The notes beneath the pieces were generated by a model that had not been told where the DNA came from, ran no database searches, and saw nothing but the letters and a program-made list of their open reading frames with translations. Of a stretch of 30,515 nucleotides of DNA, positions 1 through 8,262 are shown piece by piece. Each line of letters starts with the position of its first letter. The first letter of the stretch is position 1. The DNA is from Methanobacterium sp. (GTDB lineage: Archaea; Methanobacteriota; Methanobacteria; Methanobacteriales; Methanobacteriaceae): the NCBI GenBank assembly GCA_030539815.1, contig JAUNXM010000008.1, forward strand, positions 1 through 30,515. The letters are read 5' to 3'. Position numbers and translations under genes: made by a program.

Positions 1-72
1 AATCTGCTAATTTCAGTAGATTAATTTATGTTATTTAATACAGGATCGTGAGTTTCAAACTTTTTAAGCCAT

Positions 73-654
73 TTATTTGCTTATAAAATCCTTATACCAT
101 TGGGCAAAACTTTCCAGTGACTGGCGTCTGTGGGAAAATTCATTCTTCTCCTTTCGGCTTAGTTCTCCAAAGCTTAGGGAGTGTCCTTCTGGTATGAAAA
201 GTGGATCATAGGCGAAACCATGCTTTCCCTTTTCCTGATGTGCTATTTGTCCCCCGACTACGCCTAAAAAAGTCTCGGGCTCGGTTTTGGGTGTTGCAAA
301 CCCAATTACCGACCTGAACTCAGCGTAACGGTCCTCGACATTATTCATCAGCTTTAAAATACCTTGATTGCCCAGGGTGTCTTGCACATATGCGGAATAT
401 GTTCCAGGAAACCAGTTAAGAGCTTTAATAAATAAACCAGCATCTTCAACAATGACAGGTTTTCCCAGCCGCCTGGAAGCATCTTTTGCCCCAAAACGAG
501 CTACATCAATTAGCTCTCCCTGAATTTCAGGGTATCCCAGGTCAATGTGTTCCGCCTGGATATTGAACTGGCGGAAGATTCCTTGAGCTTCTTTTACTTT
601 GTGTTGGTTACCGGTTATAAATGTTATGCATAAAGAATCTTCATCTTGGTCCAT
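73..654 (-). CDS. rdgB: XTP/dITP pyrophosphatase (RdgB/HAM1 family)
   Basis: House-cleaning nucleotidase that hydrolyses non-canonical purine triphosphates (XTP, ITP, dITP) to monophosphate and pyrophosphate in the cytosol. The 193-residue protein has the family signature near the N terminus ([12 protein letters not shown], residues 13-24), the acidic catalytic segment VEDAGLFI (68-75), then GTYSAYV, and the C-terminal substrate-binding stretches GFAYDPLF and FSHRRQSL. Length is normal for the family. The ATG start has a GGTGG ribosome binding site about 10 bases upstream. The N terminus is a few residues longer and more acidic than the usual start just before ITFITGN, but no closer start is evident. 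The gene is divergent from acs. Family call is secure; exact substrate preference is inferred from the family. Confidence 0.93.
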   Translation of the reverse strand: MDQDEDSLCITFITGNQHKVKEAQGIFRQFNIQAEHIDLGYPEIQGELIDVARFGAKDASRRLGKPVIVEDAGLFIKALNWFPGTYSAYVQDTLGNQGILKLMNNVEDRYAEFRSVIGFATPKTEPETFLGVVGGQIAHQEKGKHGFAYDPLFIPEGHSLSFGELSRKEKNEFSHRRQSLESFAQWYKDFISK

Positions 655-937
655 TGAGTTCCCACCATCAATTCATAAATTCCATCCTTGTTAACATTAA
701 TTAGTGGTTTCAATGGACTGATAAAACTTACCCATTAATTTATTTTTTTAGAGCTAACTTACCGCACGACCAAAGGTGCATTGATGAATCTCATGAATAA
801 CCCTGAATTTGGTATTTTAAAAGAATTAATCTTGTTGAACTATTTAATCTACATATTCGCTCGTTAACTTCTTAATTATTTACTGAATGATTTAAAAATG
901 AAGAATTCAGTAATGTTTTTCGTATTTTGTTTATTAC

Positions 938-958
938 TTAACAGTTGGATTTATATAC
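938..958 (+). promoter_or_regulatory. Upstream TATA-like promoter module for acs
   Basis: TTTATATAC (950-958) is preceded by TTAACAGTTGGA. Transcription from here would start near 980 and give a leader of roughly 340 bases before acs. It closely resembles the module at 1141-1161. Prediction only. Confidence 0.3.
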
Positions 959-1130
959 TTCTTAAGCCTTTAAAAGATTGTCAAAAGATGAACATGACTT
1001 AATAATAGACTAGAACCAAGATCTAAAAATGAAGTTGTGAATATTCGATTAAAATTTCCATTTTATTTTACCAATCTTATAATGAAATTCCTGGAAGACA
1101 GTTATACAAGGCCAATTTCTAATATAATTA

Positions 1131-1164
1131 ATTAACCTAGTTAATAGTGGATTTTTATATATTT
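1131..1164 (+). promoter_or_regulatory. Proximal acs promoter with adjacent palindrome
   Basis: TTTTTATATATTTC (1152-1164) is a good archaeal TATA candidate. The perfect inverted repeat ATTAAC-CTA-GTTAAT (1131-1145) lies just upstream of it. The start would fall near 1185-1190, giving a leader of about 140 bases. The palindrome is positioned to bind a regulator next to the TFB/TBP site; this is inference. Confidence 0.4.
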
Positions 1165-1326
1165 CATTCACAATTGAAAAAATAGCCAAAGTCTTAGTAA
1201 TAAAAAAATAATAAAATATTATACTTAATTGTTTCCTGGAAGTTGGTAGTTTGAATTCAGGTGTTAATGTAAAAAAGCTTATTTCAGGTAAATACAAAAA
1301 TAATAAAAATTTAACGGTGAAGACCC

Positions 1327-3223
1327 ATGGTAAGCAACGTAAATACTTCAAACAGTGGTAAAAAACTTTTTAAACCTAATTACATGTTGGTGGAAGAGGC
1401 CCATGTGAAGAATTGGGAGGCCGAAATAGAGAAGGGTAAAGATCTGGAGAAGTACTGGGGTGAAAAGGCTGAACAATTCGAATGGTTCCAAAAATGGGAT
1501 AAAGTCCTTGATGAAAGCCAAAAACCCTTCTACAAGTGGTTTACCAATGGTAAAATAAACCTGGCTTACAATGCTGTGGACAGGTGGATACACACTGATA
1601 AAAGGAATCAGGTGGCTATACTATACGCCAATGAAAGGGGTGATGAGCGAAAACTCACCTATTACGAACTCTACCGTGAAGTGAATAAAATGGCTAACGC
1701 CCTTAAAAATTTAGGGGTGGAGAAGGGGGACACAGTTTCTATGTACCTGCCTATGTGTCCTGAGTTACTGGTCTCGATCTTAGCTTGTAACAAAATTGGG
1801 GCCATCCACAGTGTGGTGTACTCCGGATTGAGTGTCGGCGCATTTGTGGAGCGGATGAACGATGCTGAAGCCAAAGTTCTTATAACCGCTGATGGAACCT
1901 ACAGGAGGGGGAAAATAATCGATCTTAAAAGAATAGTTGACGAGGCCCTCCTCAAATGTCCCACCATTGAAACCACTATTGTGGTGAAACACACTGGAAA
2001 TCCCATAAAAATTTCTGAACTAAGTGGTAAGGAAATATTCTACGAAAGACTCCTGGAAGGTGAGCTGGATGAATGTCCAGTGGAGGAAATGGACTCTGAA
2101 GATCCCCTGTTCATACTATACACCTCTGGAAGCACGGGAAAGCCTAAGGCAGTTCTGCATACTACTGCTGGTTACATGGTGGGGGTGGCTACCACCTTGA
2201 AAACGGTGTTCGACATCCATGACGGTGACCTTTGGTGGTGTACCGGTGATATAGGCTGGATCACCGGTCACAGTTACCTTCTCTACGGCCCATTGCTACT
2301 GGGAACCACCACCCTGGTATACGAGGGAGCACCGGACTATCCTGACCCGGGAATATGGTGGAAGATCGTAGAAAAGTACGGGGTAACTAAGCTTTACACT
2401 TCGCCAACGGCGGTAAGACACCTTATGAGGTACGGGAGTAAATATCCAACCTACTACAACCTTTCCTCGCTGAAGATACTGGGCAGTGTGGGTGAACCCT
2501 GCAGCCTGGATGTGGTTGTACAAAAATATTGGAAAGGAAAAAACTCCCATAATGGATACTTGGTGGCAGACTGAGACTGGAATGCATATGATATCACCAT
2601 TACCAGTTTCCCCTCTTAAACCTGGTTCACCCACACTTCCGCTGCCTGGTGTGGATATTGATGTGGTGGATGATACTGGTAAACCTGTACCTGTAGGTGA
2701 AGATGGATACTTAGTGATTAAAAGGCCGTGGCCGGCCATGTTCAGAACCCTTTACCAGGACGAGGAACGGTTTATTAATGTTTACTGGAAAGACTTGCCG
2801 GGTGGAGTTTACCGCGCTGGGGATATGGCCCGGAAGGATGAGGATGGTTACATCTGGATACAGGGCCGTTCTGATGATGTACTGAAAATTGCTGGTCACC
2901 GGGTTGGTACCTCCGAGGTGGAAGCAGCATTTTCCTCTCATCCAGCAGTGGCTGAAGCAGCAGTTATTGGGAAATCTGACCCTGTCAAGGGACAGGTTAT
3001 AAAAGCTTTCGTCATACTCAAAGAAGGTTACCAGTTAACTACTGATGTTATTGAGGATCTCCAGAAACATGTACGTTACGAATTGGGGCCTGTGGCTGTT
3101 CTGGGAGAAATAGCAGAAGTTGATAAGTTACCAAAAACCAGGAGTGGCAAGATTATGCGCCGGGTGCTACGTGCCCAGGAAGAAGGAAAAGACCTTGGAG
3201 ATCTTTCCACACTTGAAGAATAG
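1327..3223 (+). pseudogene. acs: Acetyl-CoA synthetase, AMP-forming, broken by a frameshift
   Basis: Would activate acetate with ATP and CoA to acetyl-CoA through acetyl-AMP. Two overlapping frames cover one protein: 1327-2574 carries the N-terminal and large domain, including the ATP-loop [12 protein letters not shown] (about residues 265-276); the second frame, readable from 2486 to 3223, resumes with [20 protein letters not shown], the adenylate-binding region, and ends with the C-terminal lid and the acetylatable lysine motif TRSGKIMRR. Around 2491-2505 the first frame gives GSVGEP and the second NPAAWMW, where the family normally has GEPINPxAWxW. The observed bases fit loss of 8 bases between two AACC copies, leaving one AACC at 2495-2498. 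Restoring them would give about 634 residues, the normal Acs length. Start ATG has GGTGA upstream. Both halves are otherwise well conserved, so this is either a very recent lesion or a sequence error. Confidence 0.88.
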
Positions 3224-3246
3224 CTTTAAAGGGCTATATATTATTC

Positions 3247-3254
3247 TTTTTTTT
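3247..3254 (+). terminator. Poly-T terminator after acs
   Basis: A run of eight T residues 24 bases past the acs stop, followed by further T-rich sequence, fits archaeal T-tract termination. No strong hairpin precedes it. Confidence 0.45.
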
Positions 3255-3351
3255 CAGATTTTTATTTTCAAATATTTTTAAATAAACTAATGAAATAAAA
3301 TTTGGCAATCCATAACTTTAAAGAGAAATTGAAATAACCAATAAAAATTAA

Positions 3352-3380
3352 CTTATAACTTATCATTTATAACTTATAAG
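3352..3380. repeat. TTATAAC-type repeat between convergent acs and kae1-bud32
   Basis: CTTATAACTTAT (3352-3363) is followed by TTATAACTTATAA (3367-3379), so the 7-base unit TTATAAC recurs with a short interruption. The same 13-mer occurs exactly at 8419-8431 and 30489-30501. Function unknown. Confidence 0.5.
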
Positions 3381-3433
3381 AATGGGCTGTAAGATCAGTT
3401 GAACTGAATAAGAAATACTATTAGAGATCGAGA

Positions 3434-5071
3434 TCAAGTATAACGTCCCCTTCCTTCGATTTCCTTGATTTTGGCCACTACTTCTTTGGAATCTTGCGCA
3501 CCTGCATATCCTTCAATAATGGAATCAAAACATTCCTGGCTAATATCATGGTGGATGCCATTAATAGCCTTTTTAAACACCAGAAGATCCACTCCCTTAT
3601 CCTCAATTAAGTCAGAAATCTTACCCAAGCCAAAATCAATGAAAACCACAGTATCCCCTTCATCGCGGAGAATAAGGTTGCTGGTAGTTAGATCGCCATG
3701 TATTATACCACAGTCATGGAGTTGAGCAATGTTTTCCCCAATGATCCTGGAGATGGCCCTTATATCGGCTAACTCCCGGGAATTTTTCCCACTGAAAATC
3801 TCCTTTACCTCGGTTCCCACAATCTTTTCCATGGTAATGATACTTTCTATAAGATCCACATCATAAACCAGGGGAGTGACTACCCCACATCGCTTGGCAT
3901 CTCCCAGGAGTTTGGCTTCATTTTTGGTCCTTATCCTGCGTAGGTATCCGTCGATCTCCGGGATCCTGTAACCCTTAACCACTCTCTTTTTTAGGAGAAC
4001 TTCTTCATCCAGATAATGATCTTTGCAGATGTTGGCCTCAGCACCTTTAGCCATCAGTTCCATGGGAAGTTCCAGTTTCTGGGCTGATCTTTCCATCCAA
4101 GGAACATCTACATGATCGGTACGGAAACGTTGTATAACATGGGTGTCCTCCATTTTCAGATGAGGGTTGTGCTGATACATTAACAAACCCAGCCAGGCGT
4201 TCATGGCCCCATTATCTCCGCAGTACCTCATTTCGGGCATGTAAAATTCAGCATAGTGTTCCCGGGTCATGATTTCCATCATCTCCCGTAAGCGCTGGTT
4301 GGCGGCTACACCGCCCACCAGGAGGACTTCTGATTTTTTAGAATGGGCCAGGGCCCTTTCAGTCACCTCTACCAGCATGGCAAATGTTGTTTCCTGTAAA
4401 CTGTAACACACATCTTCCAGGCTAGCTCCGGATTCGTATTTACGAATAGCAGCAGTAAGTAAGCCTGAGAATGAAAGATCCATTCCTTTCACGGTGTAGG
4501 GTAATTTCAGATAGTTATCAGAAGCAAGTGCCAGTTCTTCAACTCTGGGACCTCCAGGGTGTCCCAATCCCACTGTACGGGCGAACTGATCCAAGCAGTT
4601 TCCAATGGCAATGTCCAAGGTCTCTCCAAATATCTGGTACCGCCCACTATCAAAGGCAGTAACTTGGGTGTTACCCCCACTTACATAGAGTGTAAGGGGG
4701 TCCTGGCAGCCAGTAGTCAGTCTACCAATCTCAATATGCCCTACACAATGGTTAACACCTACAACTGGGATATCAATTGATAAGGCCAGGCTTCTGGCAG
4801 CGGTGGCCACGGTTCTCAGGGCCGGGCCCAGGCCAGGCCCCCGTGCAAAGGCCACCAGGTCCAGGTCTTCTGGTTTTAAATTTGCTTCATCGAGGGATTT
4901 TTTTATGAGTGGAACCAAATTTTCTCCATGGTGTTCTGCTGCTTCACGGGGGTGAATTCCCCCTTTTTCAGGAAGTAAGGCCCGACCCTGTAGGGCTAGA
5001 ATGTTACCTTCTGAATCTACTATTCCCACACCAGTTTTTTCTGCTGTTCCCTCTAAACCAATACATATCAA
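3434..5071 (-). CDS. KEOPS complex Kae1-Bud32 fusion (tRNA t6A synthesis)
   Basis: Bifunctional protein for N6-threonylcarbamoyladenosine at position 37 of ANN-decoding tRNAs: Kae1 transfers the threonylcarbamoyl group, and Bud32 is an atypical kinase/ATPase that supports it within KEOPS. Kae1 spans about residues 1-325 with metal ligands H108 and H112 (NHCVGHIE) and D286 (YCGDNGA). Bud32 spans about 340-545 with the catalytic loop IIHGDLTTSN (D460) and a DFG-like VFIDFGLGK (D479). The 545-residue length matches fused archaeal homologues. The start is TTG at 5069-5071: a TGA stop lies directly upstream in frame, no early in-frame ATG exists, the family begins at this residue, and GTGAT lies just upstream. 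A TATA candidate at 5098-5110 would give a very short leader. Confidence 0.96.
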   Translation of the reverse strand: MICIGLEGTAEKTGVGIVDSEGNILALQGRALLPEKGGIHPREAAEHHGENLVPLIKKSLDEANLKPEDLDLVAFARGPGLGPALRTVATAARSLALSIDIPVVGVNHCVGHIEIGRLTTGCQDPLTLYVSGGNTQVTAFDSGRYQIFGETLDIAIGNCLDQFARTVGLGHPGGPRVEELALASDNYLKLPYTVKGMDLSFSGLLTAAIRKYESGASLEDVCYSLQETTFAMLVEVTERALAHSKKSEVLLVGGVAANQRLREMMEIMTREHYAEFYMPEMRYCGDNGAMNAWLGLLMYQHNPHLKMEDTHVIQRFRTDHVDVPWMERSAQKLELPMELMAKGAEANICKDHYLDEEVLLKKRVVKGYRIPEIDGYLRRIRTKNEAKLLGDAKRCGVVTPLVYDVDLIESIITMEKIVGTEVKEIFSGKNSRELADIRAISRIIGENIAQLHDCGIIHGDLTTSNLILRDEGDTVVFIDFGLGKISDLIEDKGVDLLVFKKAINGIHHDISQECFDSIIEGYAGAQDSKEVVAKIKEIEGRGRYT

Positions 5072-5379
5072 TCATATCACGCTCTAACATCCCAAATCAA
5101 TTTATATTTGAATTAAAATGCTTTAATTATTTATTATTTCCTTTTATAATAAGTATAATCAAATTTAATAAATTTAGTGGATCCATCCCCACTACTCCTT
5201 ATCTCTTTTTCATCGTTATTTAATTTTCATTTAATTAAGTCAATGAAACAAGTATCTCAAGAAAATTATTTTATATAGAACTTCACCCAATTTTATAGTC
5301 AAACAAAATTTTAACTGGAAAAATTAAAATATTACCATAAATAGTACCATGTTTAATTATTTTTAAAAGGGGAATAGGT
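5072..5379. other. Divergent spacer, kae1-bud32 / cobT-like gene
   Basis: This 308-base AT-rich spacer holds no gene that I can support. Two TATA-like elements read leftward toward kae1-bud32 (about 5098-5110 and 5140-5152), and one reads rightward, TTTATATAG (about 5270-5278), which would start transcription near 5300 for the cobT-like gene. Confidence 0.5.
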
Positions 5380-6447
5380 ATGGATACATCCATTAAAAGC
5401 TTCGGATCACGAGATAAACTCCACAAATTAAAGAATAAGAATTCATTATTTTTATGTGTAATTGCCACTACTCTTACTTCACGTATCCCTGGAATAACCG
5501 GTGCAGGAGCATCACCTGAATTAACAGATTACACTCCTGCAGCCGATGTTGAATTAATACTCCGCGGCGCACCTCATTGTCTCCCTGAAATCCCCCAAAC
5601 AGTTGTGGAGGGAGAAGCAGCTCCCACTCCTGCAGTGATTACCAAAGCCGCACTTGAAATAGCAGGAATTCCTTTCCTGGTTGCGGATGCAGGTTCAGCC
5701 ATCAAACCTTCCATTCCTTACGTGAATATTAACCATAAACAGGGTGGAAATATTGAAACCGGGGTGGCTGTTAATAACCCTGTGGAAATATTTAATAAGG
5801 GAAAAATGTTAGGTAAAACCCTTTCCAAACTCACTGATCACCTGATAATAGGTGAAAGCACCCCTGCGGGTACCACCACTGCACTGGGTGTTCTGGAGGC
5901 CCTGGGCTATGATGCTTGGGGAAAGGTGAGTGGGAGCACACCTGAAAATCCACACACACTAAAACGCCAGACAGTTGAAACAGGCCTGAAGGCCGCGGGG
6001 TTGGCTGATGATATTCCCTTGGATCCATTCCAGGCAGTGGGTGTTGTTGGGGATCCTATGATCCCGGCTGTGGCTGGAATCACAGCAGGCAGTAAGGTGC
6101 CGGTAACTTTGGCTGGGGGAACCCAGATGACTGCAATATGTGCATTCCTTAAAAAAGCAGTTGAAGGGTTTAGTTTCGAGGATGTTTCCATAGCCACCAC
6201 CATATTCGTGGCCACCGATGAAACTGCCGATATTAACTACATTGCCCAGCAAATTGCACCCATAAACATCTACGCAGTTGATCCTGGATTTGAAAAATCC
6301 GAAAACCCGGGACTTCAACAGTACACTCAAGGAGTTGTGAAAGAAGGTGCTGGTGCTGGGGGGGCCATGTTAGCTGCAAAGCTTCAAGGAGTATCTATTG
6401 ATGATATACGGGCTAAAACTGAGGATTTATGTAGAAAAATTTTCTAA
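5380..6447 (+). CDS. cobT: CobT-like nicotinate mononucleotide-dependent phosphoribosyltransferase (UPF0284)
   Basis: Archaeal member of the nicotinate-nucleotide:base phosphoribosyltransferase group, expected to transfer the phosphoribosyl group to the base that becomes the lower ligand of a cobamide. Cobamides are the cofactor of methyltransfer in methanogenesis. The 355-residue length is normal for the archaeal family. Visible features are an N-terminal TTLTSRIPGITGAGASPE segment, a Gly/Ala-rich nucleotide-binding core (IIGESTPAGTTTALGVLEAL), GVVGDPMIPAVAGITAG, and a C-terminal Gly-rich GAGAGGAMLAAKL. ATG start is preceded by AAGGGG about 7 bases upstream. No other cobamide genes flank it here, so the pathway role rests on family membership; the base used cannot be read from the sequence. 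Confidence 0.82.
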   Translation: MDTSIKSFGSRDKLHKLKNKNSLFLCVIATTLTSRIPGITGAGASPELTDYTPAADVELILRGAPHCLPEIPQTVVEGEAAPTPAVITKAALEIAGIPFLVADAGSAIKPSIPYVNINHKQGGNIETGVAVNNPVEIFNKGKMLGKTLSKLTDHLIIGESTPAGTTTALGVLEALGYDAWGKVSGSTPENPHTLKRQTVETGLKAAGLADDIPLDPFQAVGVVGDPMIPAVAGITAGSKVPVTLAGGTQMTAICAFLKKAVEGFSFEDVSIATTIFVATDETADINYIAQQIAPINIYAVDPGFEKSENPGLQQYTQGVVKEGAGAGGAMLAAKLQGVSIDDIRAKTEDLCRKIF

Positions 6448-6474
6448 ATACTTTTAATTGACATTTTTGGTGAT

Positions 6475-6490
6475 TGGAAAACATTTTCCA
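6475..6490. promoter_or_regulatory. NrpR-like operator before the cyclase gene
   Basis: TGGAAAA-CA-TTTTCCA is a 16-base inverted repeat that contains GGAA-N6-TTCC exactly (6476-6489). That is the operator pattern described for the methanogen nitrogen repressor NrpR. It overlaps the upstream edge of a TATA-like CATATTAAT (6489-6497), the expected place for repression of the gene at 6576. Identification is by pattern only. Confidence 0.45.
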
Positions 6491-6575
6491 TATTAATCAT
6501 GACAGTAACCACCCTGTTGAGAGTTATTTAATCTAAAAAACAGGTAATAGGTTAAAAACCGGTCAGAGTGATGGG

Positions 6576-7301
6576 ATGGTAACTGATAAAAAGAATAAGG
6601 ATATGAATTATCGGTACATTAGGATCTCCTACAACCTTACTATCCAAACTCCGGTCCACCCGGACCTTACCAAAATAACCATAACCCCCAAAACTCAGAT
6701 TGCCCAGGGGGACGATTACAACACTTCAGTAATAACTGTAGAGAATCATTCCGGAACCCACGTGGATGCTCCGGCACACTTCCTAGGGGATGGTCGGCCT
6801 ATTTATACTTATACTCCTGATGAACTAACATTTCACAAACCGGTCCTCTTTGATTGCCCTAAAACACCAGATGAACTCATAAATAAGGAAGATTTCATTA
6901 CACTAGGACAGTTTGAATCAGATCAGCTTGATTTCGATTGCATCTTAATACGCACAGGATTTGGGAAATACCGTAAAAATGACCCCGAAAAATACCTGAC
7001 TGAAAATCCAGGAATTTCACCGGAGGCAGTATCCTATCTGCGCGTTAAACTCCCTAAACTGCGGTGTTTGGCTATCGACACGGTGTCCATGTCTCGTTAC
7101 GGTCGTATGCCTGAGATGGTTGAAGTTCACCAGACTGCTTTCCAGCAAAATGCAGAACTAGGCAAACCACTTCTCTTTGTGGAGGACTTGAATCTTCAAT
7201 CTCTCCCAAACGAAACGTACCTAGAAGAAATCATGATCATACCATGGCAAGTGGAAGGAATTGACAGTGCTCCCTGCACTGTACTGGCAAAGATCAAATA
7301 A
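6576..7301 (+). CDS. Cyclase family protein (KynB-like metal-dependent hydrolase)
   Basis: Member of the putative cyclase/arylformamidase family, metal-dependent amide or lactone hydrolases. The signature HSGTHVDAPAHF is present at residues 58-69, supplying the expected H58, H62, D64 and H68 metal/catalytic residues. The opening RISYNLTIQTPVHPD and the closing IPWQVEGIDSAPCTVLAKI are also typical. Length is 241 residues, slightly long at the N terminus. The ATG at 6576 has GTGAT very close upstream; an alternative ATG at 6603 lies nearer the family start but has only a weak AAGGA directly before it, so the first nine residues are uncertain. True substrate is unknown, and no tryptophan catabolic genes are nearby. 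The NrpR-like operator upstream suggests nitrogen-responsive expression and hence amide hydrolysis; that is inference. Confidence 0.8.
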   Translation: MVTDKKNKDMNYRYIRISYNLTIQTPVHPDLTKITITPKTQIAQGDDYNTSVITVENHSGTHVDAPAHFLGDGRPIYTYTPDELTFHKPVLFDCPKTPDELINKEDFITLGQFESDQLDFDCILIRTGFGKYRKNDPEKYLTENPGISPEAVSYLRVKLPKLRCLAIDTVSMSRYGRMPEMVEVHQTAFQQNAELGKPLLFVEDLNLQSLPNETYLEEIMIIPWQVEGIDSAPCTVLAKIK

Positions 7302-7324
7302 AATTGAATGAACTTTATAAGGTG

Positions 7325-7332
7325 TTTTTTTT
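7325..7332 (+). terminator. T8 tract after cyclase gene
   Basis: Eight consecutive T residues begin 24 bases after the cyclase stop and continue into T-rich sequence, consistent with archaeal termination. Confidence 0.45.
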
Positions 7333-7369
7333 AAGAGTTTTTATTAATCTGGCCTTAAATTAGGGGTTC

Positions 7370-7389
7370 AAAAAAAAGGAGAATACTCC
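7370..7389 (-). terminator. Hairpin plus T8 after uppP
   Basis: On the minus strand GGAG-TATT-CTCC (7389-7378) is followed directly by eight T residues (7377-7370). It lies 28 bases past the uppP stop and looks like a small intrinsic-type terminator. Confidence 0.5.
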
Positions 7390-7416
7390 CCTATTTTATT
7401 TACTTATATTAGGTAC

Positions 7417-8262
7417 TTATTTCCAGGCCAAGGTTATAATCAGGGTTAAAATACCAATAATCCAGCAGTAATAGGCGAATATTCGCAGGCTATGCTTTTG
7501 AATGTATCCCATCATAAATTTAACTGCCAGGTAACTGAATATGGCTGCAGATAAGAATCCAGCAATCATCACTTCCATTCCAGCGTCAAAACCAGCAATG
7601 TCCTTGGCCTGTATTAGTGCAGCTCCCAGTATGGCTGGTATGGAAAGTAAGAAACTGTAACGCGCTGCTAACTTTCTTTCCAGGCCTGAAAATAATCCTG
7701 CAGCTATGGTGGACCCGGAACGGGATATCCCAGGGGCAATGGCAAATCCTTGGAAAATACCGATAATGAGGGAATTGGTAAAACTAACTTCCTTAATTTC
7801 TTTTCCTTTGATATTTTTTTCACGGTTTCGGTCTGAAATCCATTCTGCACTCCATAGAATAATCCCGGTTATTATGAGGAAAAGGCTTACTGCTGCTATG
7901 GAGTTGAATAGGCTTTCAAACTCGCTTTTAAAGAGAATTCCCATCAATCCGGCGGGTATGGTGCCCACTACTACCAGCCAGGTTAGTTTCTTGAAGGGGT
8001 CTTCATTTATACCTTCTCTAAAGTTTCCTCTGAAAATATCAACTATGCTGGATAGGAATGCTTTAATCATGGCCCGTATATCCTTCCAGAAGTATCCGAT
8101 TACTGCTACTAGTGTACCAACGTGTAGAAGTGTGTCAAAGGCTAAACTTGATTGTGCCCCTATTATTTCTGGGATTAATACTAGGTGTGCTGAGCTGCTT
8201 ATTGGTAAGAATTCGGTTAATCCTTGAACTGCGCCCATGATAATTGCTTGAATGATGTCCAT
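7417..8262 (-). CDS. uppP: Undecaprenyl-diphosphatase UppP (BacA family)
   Basis: Polytopic membrane phosphatase that converts polyprenyl diphosphate to the monophosphate carrier used for cell-wall and glycan precursors; in Methanobacteriales this would serve pseudomurein and glycosylation. Of 281 residues, most are in hydrophobic segments. The two family motifs are visible: EFLPISSSAHL (residues 17-27) and APGISRSGSTIAAG (176-189), which together form the active site with E17 and R181. Length is normal. ATG start follows a GGAGA about 10 bases upstream. It is convergent with the cyclase gene, with a hairpin/T-tract terminator between. It is probably monocistronic, since ilvE ends 402 bases upstream. 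Confidence 0.93.
   Translation of the reverse strand: MDIIQAIIMGAVQGLTEFLPISSSAHLVLIPEIIGAQSSLAFDTLLHVGTLVAVIGYFWKDIRAMIKAFLSSIVDIFRGNFREGINEDPFKKLTWLVVVGTIPAGLMGILFKSEFESLFNSIAAVSLFLIITGIILWSAEWISDRNREKNIKGKEIKEVSFTNSLIIGIFQGFAIAPGISRSGSTIAAGLFSGLERKLAARYSFLLSIPAILGAALIQAKDIAGFDAGMEVMIAGFLSAAIFSYLAVKFMMGYIQKHSLRIFAYYCWIIGILTLIITLAWK

Larger units (their letters stand above)
655..1326. other. Divergent AT-rich spacer, rdgB / acs
   Basis: This 672-base spacer is strongly AT-rich. I see no convincing gene: the 100-codon open frame on the minus strand at 1049-1351 is low-complexity Phe/Leu/Tyr/Ile-rich, overlaps the acs start and lacks a recognisable domain. It holds two TATA-like promoter modules directed toward acs (listed separately) and no obvious structured RNA. 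Confidence 0.6.

Noticed and set aside
781..806. C/D-box sRNA-like TTGATGA...CTGA
   Set aside because: The first box lacks the purine of RTGATGA, the boxes are only 15 bases apart, and no second C'/D' pair is present.
1049..1351. 100-codon open frame on the minus strand upstream of acs
   Set aside because: Low-complexity AT-driven composition, no ribosome binding site, overlaps the acs start and promoter.
6475..6490. Inverted repeat read as a terminator for the cobT-like gene
   Set aside because: No T-tract follows on the plus strand and the symmetry matches a known operator pattern better.
7706..8227. 173-codon open frame antisense to uppP
   Set aside because: Shadow frame opposite a well-conserved membrane protein; no ribosome binding site or family motifs.
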